Shown here: positions 9,562-18,815 of the stretch, piece by piece
How the letters are laid out: each line of letters begins with the position of its first letter
Numbering within the stretch: the first letter of the stretch is position 1
Origin: Candidatus Rifleibacteriota bacterium
GTDB lineage: Bacteria; Muiribacteriota; Ozemobacteria; Ozemobacterales; Ozemobacteraceae
DNA: 54,084 bases
Assembly (NCBI GenBank): GCA_015233565.1
Contig: JADFXM010000048.1
Span: 1-54,084, forward strand
Reading direction: 5' to 3'
The notes under the pieces: model-generated
What the model was told of the DNA's origin: nothing
The model's database searches: none
The model's input: only the letters and a program-made list of their open reading frames with translations
Translations under genes and position numbers: made by a program

Positions 9562-12006
9562 ATGGCTTGGATGAATAACGGCAAACCTTTTAGTGCAACA
9601 GAATCATTTGAAAATATGTTGTCTCCCGATAGGAAGCTTTCTGTTCAATCCCAGGGTGAACTTGAAGCCAATTTAGATCATGATACTGTTTGTTTTCTTT
9701 GTGCCAAATTCAAAGATACCGTATCAATTGATGTACGACTGAAAATCATTGAAATTTTAACAAATAAACGGGCAAAATTATCTCCTGCTGATCTTAGGGA
9801 AATACTAAAACTATTAGAATATGATGATCCAATCCTCCGAGAAGGATTCAAAGAAATTCTTGCCGAAATAACTGAGGAAAAGCTTCAACCACTAACAGAG
9901 GTTCTTTGCACTACCACTGACCTTGGAGTCAGAGGAGTAGTTAATTTTTCGATTGATCGGTCTGGAATTATCGAAAAATTAATCTCAAAGTGGAATGATT
10001 ATTCCCCCAAAGATAAATTAATTTACCTTAATAATGTTGTTCTCCTCCAGAATCCCAGAACCTATCCCATTTTCTTCGATATTCTCAAGGAAGAACCTAA
10101 TGAGCAAAAGAAAGAGGAAAAAAAGCCTCTTCAACTCGAATTTCTCAGACATGTCGAAAAAATTAAAGATCCGGTTTTTATGGAACAAGTTATTAAGAAT
10201 TTTCCAACCATTGAGATTGGTGTTTGGTATGGCGTTCTTAAAGCTATGCAGGTCCATGGCGAGGAATTTTACAAACAATTATTTGAAGGTTTCGAAAGAA
10301 GGCCAATGGCTTTTAAAAACAAGTTGCTTCTGATGCTTCAGCAACTTCAGGACCCGAAGTCCTATTCATTTCTCTTTCCCTCATTACAGGACAGGGCAAA
10401 GGGAATTCCCAAAATTGTTATTGATACCATCTTCGCAATTATTAGAAAATTTGGTGATGATCTTGAACACATGGACCCTGCCCTCCGGGAGAGCGAGGAA
10501 ATCAAAAAGAAAATAAATGATTTTGCTGTCCCAATCGAAGGTTGTTTTAATGATTCTCTCAAGCACATGATTTCACCCTTGGTAGACTGTTTAATTAGAA
10601 TTGGACGGCACAACCTTGAAGTGATTTTAAGAAGCTTGCCGTTATTGGTTAAATACGCTGATCAGCAGCTGTTCGTTTTTATCAGGGGATTGGAATTAGA
10701 AGAACGGAAAAAGTTTTTGATTGACGCCTGTTGTTCCCCCCAAAGCGATATTTATATGACTGGCCTTGCTTTGTTGAGCAACCCTACTGAAACTTTTATT
10801 ATTGATGTTCTGAATACATTATTGCTTGAAAAATTCCTGACTCTTCCTCAGACCGTTCAAAATGACATTCTGACTCTAATGATGGATCCACGATTAAAAA
10901 GTATGGTCGATGGAGCGTTGCGGCATAATGATCCAAACGTAAGATGCAGATTGCTTCAGGTAATTGGCGAAAGCGGATTTGCAAATGCTTTGACCATTCT
11001 TTCCGGGAAAATCCATGATCCAGACCCGATTGTCAGAGGGACTGTCATTGAGTTATTAAGGCTTCAACATTTTGATGAAGAGGCAAGCGTTCCAATCGTT
11101 CTGGAATTCCTGAAAGATCCGGATCCAAATTTGGTTTTAAAAACCATTCTTGTTATTAGGGAAAGCAATCATCCAAAAATTACAGGTGCCCTAAGTGGAT
11201 TATTAGTGAACATAAATGGCACGATAAAACAATCTGCCAAAGAAGCTATTGCATATGTTACCAAGAGAAAATACTTGGCCGGGTTTACAAAAATGACTCC
11301 TGAATCCAAGAAAGCAGTAGGCCTTTCTCTTATTAGGATGGCACCGGGTTTTCTTGAAGAAATGGCTGAAAAACTTTCTGATCCTGACGGAAGAACACGA
11401 GCTATGGCTGCCCAGGTTCTTGAGGCACTTGGTGATAACCTCACTCCGGAAGTGAAGACTCCCTTGATCGTTGCAATTCAGGATCCCGACCCTTATGTAA
11501 GGGCTATTGTTATCATGTGCCTTGGAAAAATTGGAGGACCGGCAGTAGCAAATATGCTTTTTAGTTATATTAATGATCCAAATGATCGGGTCAGAGCTAA
11601 TGCAGTTGAAGCCATGGGTTATGTCGGAGATTTGTCAATGGTGGATCATATTCTTCCAGCATTACATGATTCAAATAACCGAGTGCGGGCAAATGCCCTG
11701 ATGACTCTTTGGAAAATGGGATATTACCAAATATACGAGACTATTGTTGAGATGTTTAAAAATAAGAACAAGTGGATGAGAGCTTCTGTTGCTTTCGCAC
11801 TCGGTGAAATGAAAGATCAGAGATTCGTTCCCATTTTAATTCAAAATCTGAAAGACCCAGATGCCGATGTAAGGAGAAATTTAATAAAAAGCTTAGGTAA
11901 GTTGACTGATCCCTATACTTTGGCACCCTATATTCGACCATTAAGATTTGATCAGGACGAAGGGGTTAGGAAGGAAATAAATGACATTCTTGCCAAAGGA
12001 AGATAA
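9562..12006 (+). CDS. HEAT-repeat protein (copy 1)
   Basis: An 814-residue all-helical, soluble protein with no signal peptide. The C-terminal part (about 440-814) contains clear HEAT repeats of about 31-37 residues with the DPDPYVRAIV-type pattern, where Asp-Pro starts a turn and VR begins the second helix. The N-terminal half has degenerate repeats. HEAT arrays are protein-interaction scaffolds; no enzymatic domain is visible. The start has a good ribosome site (GGAGAAG). Only three bases separate it from the next gene, a paralogue of nearly equal length, so the two are co-translated and may form a complex. No function can be assigned. Confidence 0.85.
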   Translation: MAWMNNGKPFSATESFENMLSPDRKLSVQSQGELEANLDHDTVCFLCAKFKDTVSIDVRLKIIEILTNKRAKLSPADLREILKLLEYDDPILREGFKEILAEITEEKLQPLTEVLCTTTDLGVRGVVNFSIDRSGIIEKLISKWNDYSPKDKLIYLNNVVLLQNPRTYPIFFDILKEEPNEQKKEEKKPLQLEFLRHVEKIKDPVFMEQVIKNFPTIEIGVWYGVLKAMQVHGEEFYKQLFEGFERRPMAFKNKLLLMLQQLQDPKSYSFLFPSLQDRAKGIPKIVIDTIFAIIRKFGDDLEHMDPALRESEEIKKKINDFAVPIEGCFNDSLKHMISPLVDCLIRIGRHNLEVILRSLPLLVKYADQQLFVFIRGLELEERKKFLIDACCSPQSDIYMTGLALLSNPTETFIIDVLNTLLLEKFLTLPQTVQNDILTLMMDPRLKSMVDGALRHNDPNVRCRLLQVIGESGFANALTILSGKIHDPDPIVRGTVIELLRLQHFDEEASVPIVLEFLKDPDPNLVLKTILVIRESNHPKITGALSGLLVNINGTIKQSAKEAIAYVTKRKYLAGFTKMTPESKKAVGLSLIRMAPGFLEEMAEKLSDPDGRTRAMAAQVLEALGDNLTPEVKTPLIVAIQDPDPYVRAIVIMCLGKIGGPAVANMLFSYINDPNDRVRANAVEAMGYVGDLSMVDHILPALHDSNNRVRANALMTLWKMGYYQIYETIVEMFKNKNKWMRASVAFALGEMKDQRFVPILIQNLKDPDADVRRNLIKSLGKLTDPYTLAPYIRPLRFDQDEGVRKEINDILAKGR

Positions 12007-12009
12007 TAA

Positions 12010-14490
12010 ATGATCTGGCCCTTTGATTCGGCAATTTCCTCCTCTGAGCTGATTACTCAGCTGATGGAGGGCTCTCCTGCCGACAGGAAAACTGCATTTG
12101 CAGAGCTTTCAAATATTGAGGACCCGGAAGCAGATAAGTTGATTCTTAACCTCGGGAGGTCTTTGAGTTCTCCCGACCCTGATATTGTAATCTCCATGAT
12201 CGATTTAATCGGGATTCGCAAAATTGAAGCCGGTGTCGATTTCTTGAGACCCTTTTCTTCAGACGAAAATCAAGGAATCCGTCTTTCTGCCATTAGATCT
12301 CTTATTAAAATTCAGAGCCAAACTTCCCTGGATATCCTTATTCCCTTGTTGAATGATGAAAACCTGGAAATCAGGAAAGTCATTCATGAGGCGTTGGTAA
12401 ACGATTTTGGAGACAATGCCACAGGGGCTCTACTGAGAGCAGTTCCCGAAGATAAAAATTCCCAGTTTTATTTTGAAGTTGTTCTGGTATTGGAAGAAAT
12501 TCATTTTTTCGAAAAAGCGAAAGAAATGTTTGCTTCCAATGATCTTGAATTGAAGAAATTTCAATTTCAAAACATGGTTCGATTTCACCGCCCCGATTTT
12601 CTCTCCCACTTCATGGACTTAGCTGAATCGGGTGGTAACAGTATCCAAATGAAGCTCCGGAAAGTTCTGGCAGAATATTCAACAGAAGAGTTGGAAAAAC
12701 CATTTACAGACGCTTTAAGGAATGATTCAGGAAAAACGATAATCAAATTAATTGAGGATGTGTTAATTAATCGCAATGATTCACGGGCTTTTCTGGTAAA
12801 ACTTGCTGCCGGAATAAAAAAAAGAGAGCTTAGAAGTGAGTTAATTAACAAGGTTTTGAGGAAGATGGATACCACTACATTTCTTCCGGCACTTTCTTTG
12901 ATTTACGACCCTGTTCCGGTAATTCGCGCTCAGGTGATCGAAAGTCTGGTAAACCTTGCTCAACAAACCAATAGAAGATTAGAAGATCCAAATGAAACAA
13001 ATCTTGACTTTCTTCGTGAACAGGTGAATTCATGGGTCGAGGAATTAAAACAATATATTCTTGTTGAATCACACGGAGACATCCTCGGAGATCTCGGTAA
13101 AATTCTCTTCGAAGTTGTTTCAGAAAAATACCAGCCTCTACTTCAAGTTTTACCGCATATCCTCAATGAAGCTCCCATGGAAACAATGAAAAACATTCTT
13201 GGTATGCATCCGGATTCCAGAAAAAATTTGATTATCGATTCGCTGAAAAATGATTCGTCAATCGCCTCTATTTATAACAAAGCCCTTACTAAACTTCCGC
13301 ATATTGATATTTTTAGACCTTTGATTGAATGTATCGCTTATTTTTCCAGGGAAGATAGGGAAAACTTCAAAAAACTATTACTGAAACCGCTGCCATCATT
13401 TAAATTGGGCGATTTATTAAATGATTCTCAGCCACATATACGCCTTGCAACTTTAAAATTGATTGCGGAAACAAATTATGATTTGATGCAAATTATTGAG
13501 GAAAAAACCTCTGACCCTGATCCTCAGGTCAGGATGGCCGCAATTGGTTTGGCACTGGAAAGAAAACATCCAAAACTCCTTTCAATTTTGGAAAATGCCT
13601 GTGTTGATCCAGCCTCTGAAGTTGTAATTAAGTCTCTGAATGGTCTTAAGGAGATTGCAAATCCAGCCGAATTTCCTGGAATTTTGTCCAGAGCAGTGAA
13701 TCATCCTTCGGACGAGGTGCGTTTTTTTGCTTTGAAAGAAATAGCGAAGATTACTCAGGCGCGATACATCCAAAATTTCAGAAATCTTTCTCCTGAAATA
13801 AGGAAATTAGCTGGTTCTGCTATTTCCAAACTTGACGGTGGATTTGTGGATCGATTAATCACTGAATTGAAGTCTCTTGACCCTGAAACCAGACTAAGGG
13901 CTGTTTTGATAATTGAAAACCTTAATGTTACTGATAAAGCTACTGATGCTTTACTTTCTGCGATGAGGGACCCCTCTAAAAAAGTTCGCGCAGCTATAGT
14001 TAAAACTCTCGGCATTATTGGCAATTACGACTTACTTGGAAAATTGGTAGAATTCCTTAGCGATCCGGATGATAGAGTTCGGGCCAACTCAATCGAGGCC
14101 ATTACAGGAATCGGAAAAGAAAATGCCCTCTCCATTATTCTTCCTTTTCTTGATGACCCAAATAACAGAATAAGAGCAAATGCGGCTTTAGCTGTTTGGC
14201 AAATTGGAAGAATAGACATATTCCCTGTACTAAATAAAATGCTTGTTAGTTCCGATATCGGAATGAGAGCTAGTGCGTTGTGGGTTTTAGGGGAAACAAA
14301 AATTGAGACTATGGTTAATTTGATTTTTCCATTTATTAAGGATTTAAATGATATGGTTCGATTCAATGCGATACGGGCCCTTGGAAAAATTAAACCTGAG
14401 TTACTTAAGCCTTTGATTCCACAACTTCGACGGGATAGTTCGAATGAAATAAAGCGCTTCATCACCGAGATAAGTTATAAAATAATCTGA
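12010..14490 (+). CDS. HEAT-repeat protein (copy 2)
   Basis: An 826-residue helical repeat protein similar in plan to the upstream gene. HEAT motifs are clearest in the C-terminal 250 residues (for example DPSKKVRAAIVKTLG and DPDDRVRANSIEAI), with degenerate repeats before them. There is no signal peptide, membrane helix or catalytic motif. The ATG follows AAGGAAG at the end of copy 1. The very tight spacing and equal architecture suggest an old tandem duplication and a heteromeric scaffold. What it binds cannot be read from the sequence. Confidence 0.85.
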   Translation: MIWPFDSAISSSELITQLMEGSPADRKTAFAELSNIEDPEADKLILNLGRSLSSPDPDIVISMIDLIGIRKIEAGVDFLRPFSSDENQGIRLSAIRSLIKIQSQTSLDILIPLLNDENLEIRKVIHEALVNDFGDNATGALLRAVPEDKNSQFYFEVVLVLEEIHFFEKAKEMFASNDLELKKFQFQNMVRFHRPDFLSHFMDLAESGGNSIQMKLRKVLAEYSTEELEKPFTDALRNDSGKTIIKLIEDVLINRNDSRAFLVKLAAGIKKRELRSELINKVLRKMDTTTFLPALSLIYDPVPVIRAQVIESLVNLAQQTNRRLEDPNETNLDFLREQVNSWVEELKQYILVESHGDILGDLGKILFEVVSEKYQPLLQVLPHILNEAPMETMKNILGMHPDSRKNLIIDSLKNDSSIASIYNKALTKLPHIDIFRPLIECIAYFSREDRENFKKLLLKPLPSFKLGDLLNDSQPHIRLATLKLIAETNYDLMQIIEEKTSDPDPQVRMAAIGLALERKHPKLLSILENACVDPASEVVIKSLNGLKEIANPAEFPGILSRAVNHPSDEVRFFALKEIAKITQARYIQNFRNLSPEIRKLAGSAISKLDGGFVDRLITELKSLDPETRLRAVLIIENLNVTDKATDALLSAMRDPSKKVRAAIVKTLGIIGNYDLLGKLVEFLSDPDDRVRANSIEAITGIGKENALSIILPFLDDPNNRIRANAALAVWQIGRIDIFPVLNKMLVSSDIGMRASALWVLGETKIETMVNLIFPFIKDLNDMVRFNAIRALGKIKPELLKPLIPQLRRDSSNEIKRFITEISYKII

Positions 14491-14594
14491 ATGCCGGTTA
14501 TTGAAAAAAAAAATGCGAAGGATTCAAAGAACCTTACAAATCCGGTTGTTGAGTAGTTCTGATGTTTTTTTTGAGCAAAATTGAGGTGACTGAG

Positions 14595-14630
14595 TTAACC
14601 GATGTTGGTTAATCCAATTTTACATTGGAT
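14595..14630 (+). promoter_or_regulatory. Two adjacent hairpins between the HEAT pair and the next gene
   Basis: TTAACC (14595-14600) pairs with GGTTAA (14607-14612), and immediately after it ATCCAAT (14612-14618) pairs with ATTGGAT (14624-14630). No T-tract follows, so this is not a standard terminator. It lies 50 bases before the gene at 14681 and could affect its translation or protect a processed end. Confidence 0.3.
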
Positions 14631-14680
14631 GTGTCATTTGAAAATCGGTGTAATAAGCTTGCACCATACAATTAAAAAAA

Positions 14681-15133
14681 ATGCCTAACGGTTCTGTAAT
14701 GTCCTATGACGATTTTGTTGATGCGGTTAAGGAGCATTTCGCTCCAGCTTGGTATGAACCGCGTGTAGTGTCGTTTTTCCTTATCTTAGCTTCGGTATTG
14801 CTGATTATTTTTATTTTCAAAGAATGGCATGTTACTATCCCTACAGCTAGGCCGAATCGGAAAAAAACACCGATCAAACCACGCGACCGGGAATTTTTCA
14901 GACAGATTATTGTCTCCAAACGATTGGAAAGTTTTGATGAGGAAACTCTTCTGGAAGTCTCTCAAGATTTGGAAATCTCCCCGCCATATCAAATTTTGAT
15001 CAACAAAGAAGAGTTCTTGAAAGCAATAAAGCTGCTGGAAATCCAGGAAGTTGGCAAAACAGGATCTCTAAAATCAAATTCGAAACTTAGTTACCTGAAA
15101 AGAATTCAAAAAAAACTGTTTGCGGAAAACTGA
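14681..15133 (+). CDS. Unknown single-span membrane protein
   Basis: A 150-residue protein with a short N-terminal domain, one membrane helix (about 29-46) and a basic cytoplasmic-looking tail of about 100 residues. I do not recognise a family. It follows the two HEAT-repeat genes by 190 bases on the same strand and converges on dtd. The C-terminal part is helical and Lys/Glu-rich. There is no clear ribosome site before ATG 14681; an in-frame ATG at 14699 is possible. It is not a TatA/TatB despite lying downstream of tatC, because the helix is not N-terminal and lacks the Phe-Gly hinge. Confidence 0.6.
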   Translation: MPNGSVMSYDDFVDAVKEHFAPAWYEPRVVSFFLILASVLLIIFIFKEWHVTIPTARPNRKKTPIKPRDREFFRQIIVSKRLESFDEETLLEVSQDLEISPPYQILINKEEFLKAIKLLEIQEVGKTGSLKSNSKLSYLKRIQKKLFAEN

Positions 15134-15146
15134 GTTTTAATGCCAA

Positions 15147-15605
15147 TTATGTATTTGCTTTATCCCTGGAGTCAATTATAATCGTTACTGGGCCACGATT
15201 TATTTGTTCAATTGTCATATCTGCCCCGAACACTCCACCTTTTACCTCTTTTATTCCATTTTCTTTTAGAGCTGAAATAAAATTTTGATAAAAATCGTTG
15301 GCTCTAGCTGGAGTTTCAGCGTCTGAAAATGATGGACGATAGCCTCTTTTTATGTCCCCAAAAAGTGTGAATTGAGAGACTACTAAAATCGAAAAGTTTT
15401 TATCGATTGCGGAAAGGTTCATTTTTCCTTCAGAATCTGGAAAAATGCGGAGATTCGCGACTTTTTTGGCCATCCATTTTAGCTCTTCTTCGCTATCACC
15501 AGACGCGATTCCCAGATAGCAGATTAAACCTTCCGAAATTCTGGAAACTTCCTTATTTTCTACTGTCAAAACCACAGACTCAACACGCTGGATAACGGTT
15601 TTCAA
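15147..15605 (-). CDS. dtd: D-aminoacyl-tRNA deacylase
   Basis: A 152-residue protein of the Dtd family, close to the usual 145-150. The active-site motif SQFTLFGD (77-84) and the Gly-cisPro motif GPVT (138-141) are intact. It hydrolyses D-amino acids and glycine from mischarged tRNAs. The start codon is TTG at 15605, chosen because AGGAGG lies six bases upstream and residues 1-8 (MKTVIQRV) match the family N-terminus. It lies downstream of secD-secF but behind their terminator, so it probably has its own promoter. Confidence 0.95.
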   Translation of the reverse strand: MKTVIQRVESVVLTVENKEVSRISEGLICYLGIASGDSEEELKWMAKKVANLRIFPDSEGKMNLSAIDKNFSILVVSQFTLFGDIKRGYRPSFSDAETPARANDFYQNFISALKENGIKEVKGGVFGADMTIEQINRGPVTIIIDSRDKANT

Positions 15606-15642
15606 GATCTTCCTCCTAAAAATTCTCTACCAAAAAAGAAAA

Positions 15643-15665
15643 AACCCCGCTTTTCAGCGGGGGTT
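15643..15665 (-). terminator. Rho-independent terminator of secD-secF
   Basis: CCCCGC and GCGGGG form a strong stem around a TTTTCA loop. On the minus strand the stem is followed by a run of T interrupted by one C. It sits ten bases after the secF stop and before the dtd start. Confidence 0.85.
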
Positions 15666-15675
15666 GATTACGTTT

Positions 15676-16587
15676 TTATCTCGAATGCTTCCTTTTGGGA
15701 GGAGCCATGTGAATCAGAACTGGGCTCGCGATGAAAATCGAAGAGTAAGTTCCGAAGAAGACACCTATCAGGAGTGTCAAGGAGAAATTGTGAATTGTTG
15801 TTCCTCCAAAGAAGAATAGTGAGAAAAGAGTGAAAAGAACTGTGACTGAAGTCCTGATTGTTCTTCCAAGAGTTTGGTTGATTGAATCATTAATAAGATC
15901 TGCCATTCCTCGGTCTTTGTAAAGCCGACGATTCTCTCTGATTCGATCAAGAACGACGATGGAATCGTTGACGGAATAACCTAACATTGTAAGAATTGCA
16001 GCCAGAACGGTGACATCAAATTCAATTTGCAATGCTGCTACAAAACCGGAAACGACAACTAAATCGTGAACAATCGAAAGAACGGCTCCAATGGCGGACT
16101 GATTTTCGAATCTCCAGGCCAAATACAAAAGGATGCCGATAATCGAAAGTATCGAGGCGACAATTGCTTGTCGTTTCATTTCACTTCCGACTGTGGGACC
16201 GATGTTTGAAGTCTGGATGTAATTGTCATCGTAGGGAGCAAATTCTTTCAACTTGGACAAAATTTCGGAATGCTGAGCGGCATAAATGGGGTCATCCGAT
16301 GGTGAAGCTGGATATTGGATGATATATTCTTTGCCTACTCCGGCGCCTGCCACACTCTGAATAACCAGCTGGTCAGGTTTGAAATAAAGCTTACCCATTT
16401 TTTCAAAAGCATCTCGGATTTTGACCTCATCCATTGGGCTGTTAAATCTTACTTGAATAAGGTTTCCACCTCTGAAATCTATTCCGTAATTGAATCCAAA
16501 TACGAGAATAATAATTATCGAAAGAGCGGAAAGTGTTCCGGAAAAGGCAAACGCCTTGTATCTATTTCCCATGAAATCGAACGTCAT
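15676..16587 (-). CDS. secF: Protein translocase subunit SecF
   Basis: A 303-residue membrane protein with the SecF pattern. A first helix (about 15-32) is followed by GIDFRGG (35-41), then a periplasmic domain, and then five helices including the signature GYSVNDSIVVLDRIRE. SecF pairs with SecD to use the proton-motive force to pull secreted proteins outward. It starts 34 bases after secD with AGAGGT upstream of the ATG. Its length is normal for a non-fused SecF. yajC is not adjacent. Confidence 0.96.
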   Translation of the reverse strand: MTFDFMGNRYKAFAFSGTLSALSIIIILVFGFNYGIDFRGGNLIQVRFNSPMDEVKIRDAFEKMGKLYFKPDQLVIQSVAGAGVGKEYIIQYPASPSDDPIYAAQHSEILSKLKEFAPYDDNYIQTSNIGPTVGSEMKRQAIVASILSIIGILLYLAWRFENQSAIGAVLSIVHDLVVVSGFVAALQIEFDVTVLAAILTMLGYSVNDSIVVLDRIRENRRLYKDRGMADLINDSINQTLGRTIRTSVTVLFTLFSLFFFGGTTIHNFSLTLLIGVFFGTYSSIFIASPVLIHMAPPKRKHSR

Positions 16588-16621
16588 ATTTTACCTCTGC
16601 AAATTCGCGAATTATGCTGGA

Positions 16622-18298
16622 TCAAATGCTCAAGGTTGTGGCGTTTGTCCGGCGGTACATGAGAGCCAATACTAGTTGAACGACGATAATGGCTGTGAAA
16701 AGGTTTGCTACTAAGCCAAATCCAAGAGTGATAGCAAATCCCCTAATTGGTCCCGTGCCGAAAAAGTATAGGAGACAAACGGTTAAGATCGAGGTCACAT
16801 GCGAATCGATAACGCATGCTAATGCCCTGTCGAAACCGGCATCAATAGATGCTCGAACAGTTTTTCCAGTTCGCAATTCCTCACGTATACGCTCAAAAAT
16901 GATTATGTTTGAATCGACGCCCATACCTACTGACAGGATCAACCCGGCAATGCCTGGGAGGGTCATCGTTCCACCAAAGAAAACCAGGAACCCAAAAACA
17001 ATCAAAGTGTTGAACATAACTGCAAGGTCAGCCAAGCATCCACAAACCTTGTAGGTATAAATCATGAAGATTACTACTGCTAAGATTCCGATCCAGCCGG
17101 CTTTAAATCCAGCTTGGATTGATTCGCTTCCCAACGTTGGTCCGACTACTCTGCTTTCGAGAAGAATCAAACTCGCTGGAAGCGCGCCTGCTCTTAACAC
17201 TATCGCAAGATTTTGGGCTTCTTCAAGAGTAAAATGTCCGGTAATTTGAGCTAAACCACCGGTTATTCTTGATTGAATCGTGGGCGCACTATGAACCTTA
17301 TTGTCAAGGACGATTGCAAGTTGCTCTCCGATGTGTTGGCCAGTAACTTGCGCAAATTTGGTTGCACCATCCATATTAAAGGATAAGTGAACCATTGGAG
17401 CTCCGATATCATCAAAAGAAACTTGCGCATATTTCAAATCTCTTCCTGAAACATCCGCTTCTTTCTTCAGTTTATACCATTTTGAAGGAGTGCCTGATTT
17501 GCCGGCCTCCGGTAACAATAAGTCTGTTGAAGGATCGACATTCAGTTGATCAGCTGAAAAGTTTTGATCTTTTACTAAATGGAATTTCAACATGGCTGTC
17601 GATTGAATTAGGTTTTTAACTCTTTCGGGATCTTTTAAGCCAGGAAGTTGGATTCTGATTCTGTTCCCTTCCTGTTCTTTAATGCTTGGTTCAGCTATAC
17701 CAAACATATCGATTCTATTGCGGATGATTTCCACTGATCTTTTTACCGCATCCGTAATTGAATCTCCCTCAGCAATTGTGGAAGTATCAACCTGATAAAC
17801 CAAGTCTATTCCACCTTTGAGATCTAAGCCAAGCGTAATCTTTGATTTCGGAAAAGCAACTGCAAGAATGCTTGGAAGAGTTGCGTAAAGATGTGTTTTT
17901 CTAAACAGGTCTCTTAATTCCTGGTCTTTAGTTCCAGGAACTCTGATGGAAATAATCTTATTGGTATAATCGGGGTTGATTACCTTTGCATCACCGCCGA
18001 CCTCAATTATTTTTCTGCGGACGGTATCAGCAACACCGTTAAGGATGTTTTGCTGGCCCATTGAATCAAGCTTTCCCATTACTAAAGAGGCAGAATTCCC
18101 CTTAAGCTTGACCAAACCGTCTTTGCCATCATCGGTGACGCCGAACTCAAGCAAGTTCTCTGGAACTGCTTGTTGCTCATCGATTGACAGCGCGCCAAAA
18201 AATACTTCCCAATAAGGAGTAGAAGGAAACGTGAAGAGTAACGATAAAACGAGAACAACCAGGGTTAAACCGATTCTAAAATTGTACTGACTTTTCAT
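16622..18298 (-). CDS. secD: Protein translocase subunit SecD
   Basis: A 558-residue protein, in the normal SecD range. It has an N-terminal membrane helix (about 9-25), a P1 periplasmic region, the conserved LGLDLKGGIDLVYQVD motif (156-171) and five C-terminal helices with GMGVDSNIIIFERIRE. It works with SecF at SecYEG. The ATG has GGGAG upstream. It is first in a two-gene operon with a very good promoter at 18342-18370 and the terminator at 15643-15665. Confidence 0.96.
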   Translation of the reverse strand: MKSQYNFRIGLTLVVLVLSLLFTFPSTPYWEVFFGALSIDEQQAVPENLLEFGVTDDGKDGLVKLKGNSASLVMGKLDSMGQQNILNGVADTVRRKIIEVGGDAKVINPDYTNKIISIRVPGTKDQELRDLFRKTHLYATLPSILAVAFPKSKITLGLDLKGGIDLVYQVDTSTIAEGDSITDAVKRSVEIIRNRIDMFGIAEPSIKEQEGNRIRIQLPGLKDPERVKNLIQSTAMLKFHLVKDQNFSADQLNVDPSTDLLLPEAGKSGTPSKWYKLKKEADVSGRDLKYAQVSFDDIGAPMVHLSFNMDGATKFAQVTGQHIGEQLAIVLDNKVHSAPTIQSRITGGLAQITGHFTLEEAQNLAIVLRAGALPASLILLESRVVGPTLGSESIQAGFKAGWIGILAVVIFMIYTYKVCGCLADLAVMFNTLIVFGFLVFFGGTMTLPGIAGLILSVGMGVDSNIIIFERIREELRTGKTVRASIDAGFDRALACVIDSHVTSILTVCLLYFFGTGPIRGFAITLGFGLVANLFTAIIVVQLVLALMYRRTNATTLSI

Positions 18299-18341
18299 TG
18301 ACAGCGACTCCCGCTTCTAAGTGCATCAAAAATGCCAGTGC

Positions 18342-18370
18342 ATTATACTTGAGAGAAAAGTTCAAGTCAA
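18342..18370 (-). promoter_or_regulatory. Sigma-70-type promoter of secD-secF
   Basis: Read on the minus strand, TTGACT, 17 bases, then a perfect TATAAT. The start of transcription would lie about 35 bases before the secD ATG. This is the best promoter seen in the window. The region 18371-18764 beyond it is AT-rich and shows no gene or clear structure. Confidence 0.8.
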
Positions 18371-18764
18371 ATCCTTTTAGAATCTTTTTTTGGAAAAGAA
18401 TTTTCCATTTTTTTAGGGTTTGTGAAATCTTCTATTAGTGCCAAAAATGTGGTACCCTGATAAGGAAAAAAAATAATTTAATCACCGCTATTTTTAGTAA
18501 TTGGCATTTTTTATGCCGAAAAAAAATTGGAATTCTTTAAAAAGATACTTGTGAAGAATTCCTAATTTTTTTTTTGAAAAGCAAATCATGTCAATCGTAG
18601 AACTCAAATGAGAGATTAAATTCTTCTCAAAGTATGAGCAAGAAAGAAAAATTTCCTTTTAGCTGAAGGTTTTTAAAGAACTGCAGAATAAATCATTTGA
18701 CAAACGAAAAAAGCCTCTGAAAGCTAATTTTCCGAAAAGGCACTAAAATCCGATGAAACTAGTA

Positions 18765-18792
18765 TTGAAAAATTACGTTTTTGTTGTATAGT
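18765..18792 (+). promoter_or_regulatory. Likely promoter of cinA
   Basis: TTGAAA (18765-18770), a 16-base spacer and TATAGT (18787-18792). It ends 23 bases before the chosen cinA ATG and drives away from secD. Confidence 0.5.
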
Positions 18793-18815
18793 GGTAAAAA
18801 AGTTGGGGTGTGAAA

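Noticed and set aside
14025..14465. A 146-residue minus-strand open frame
   Set aside because: It is antisense to the second HEAT-repeat protein and lacks any protein-like pattern.
14681..15133. Possible TatA/TatB partner of tatC
   Set aside because: The membrane helix is not at the N-terminus, the hinge motif is missing, and 5 kb separate it from tatC.
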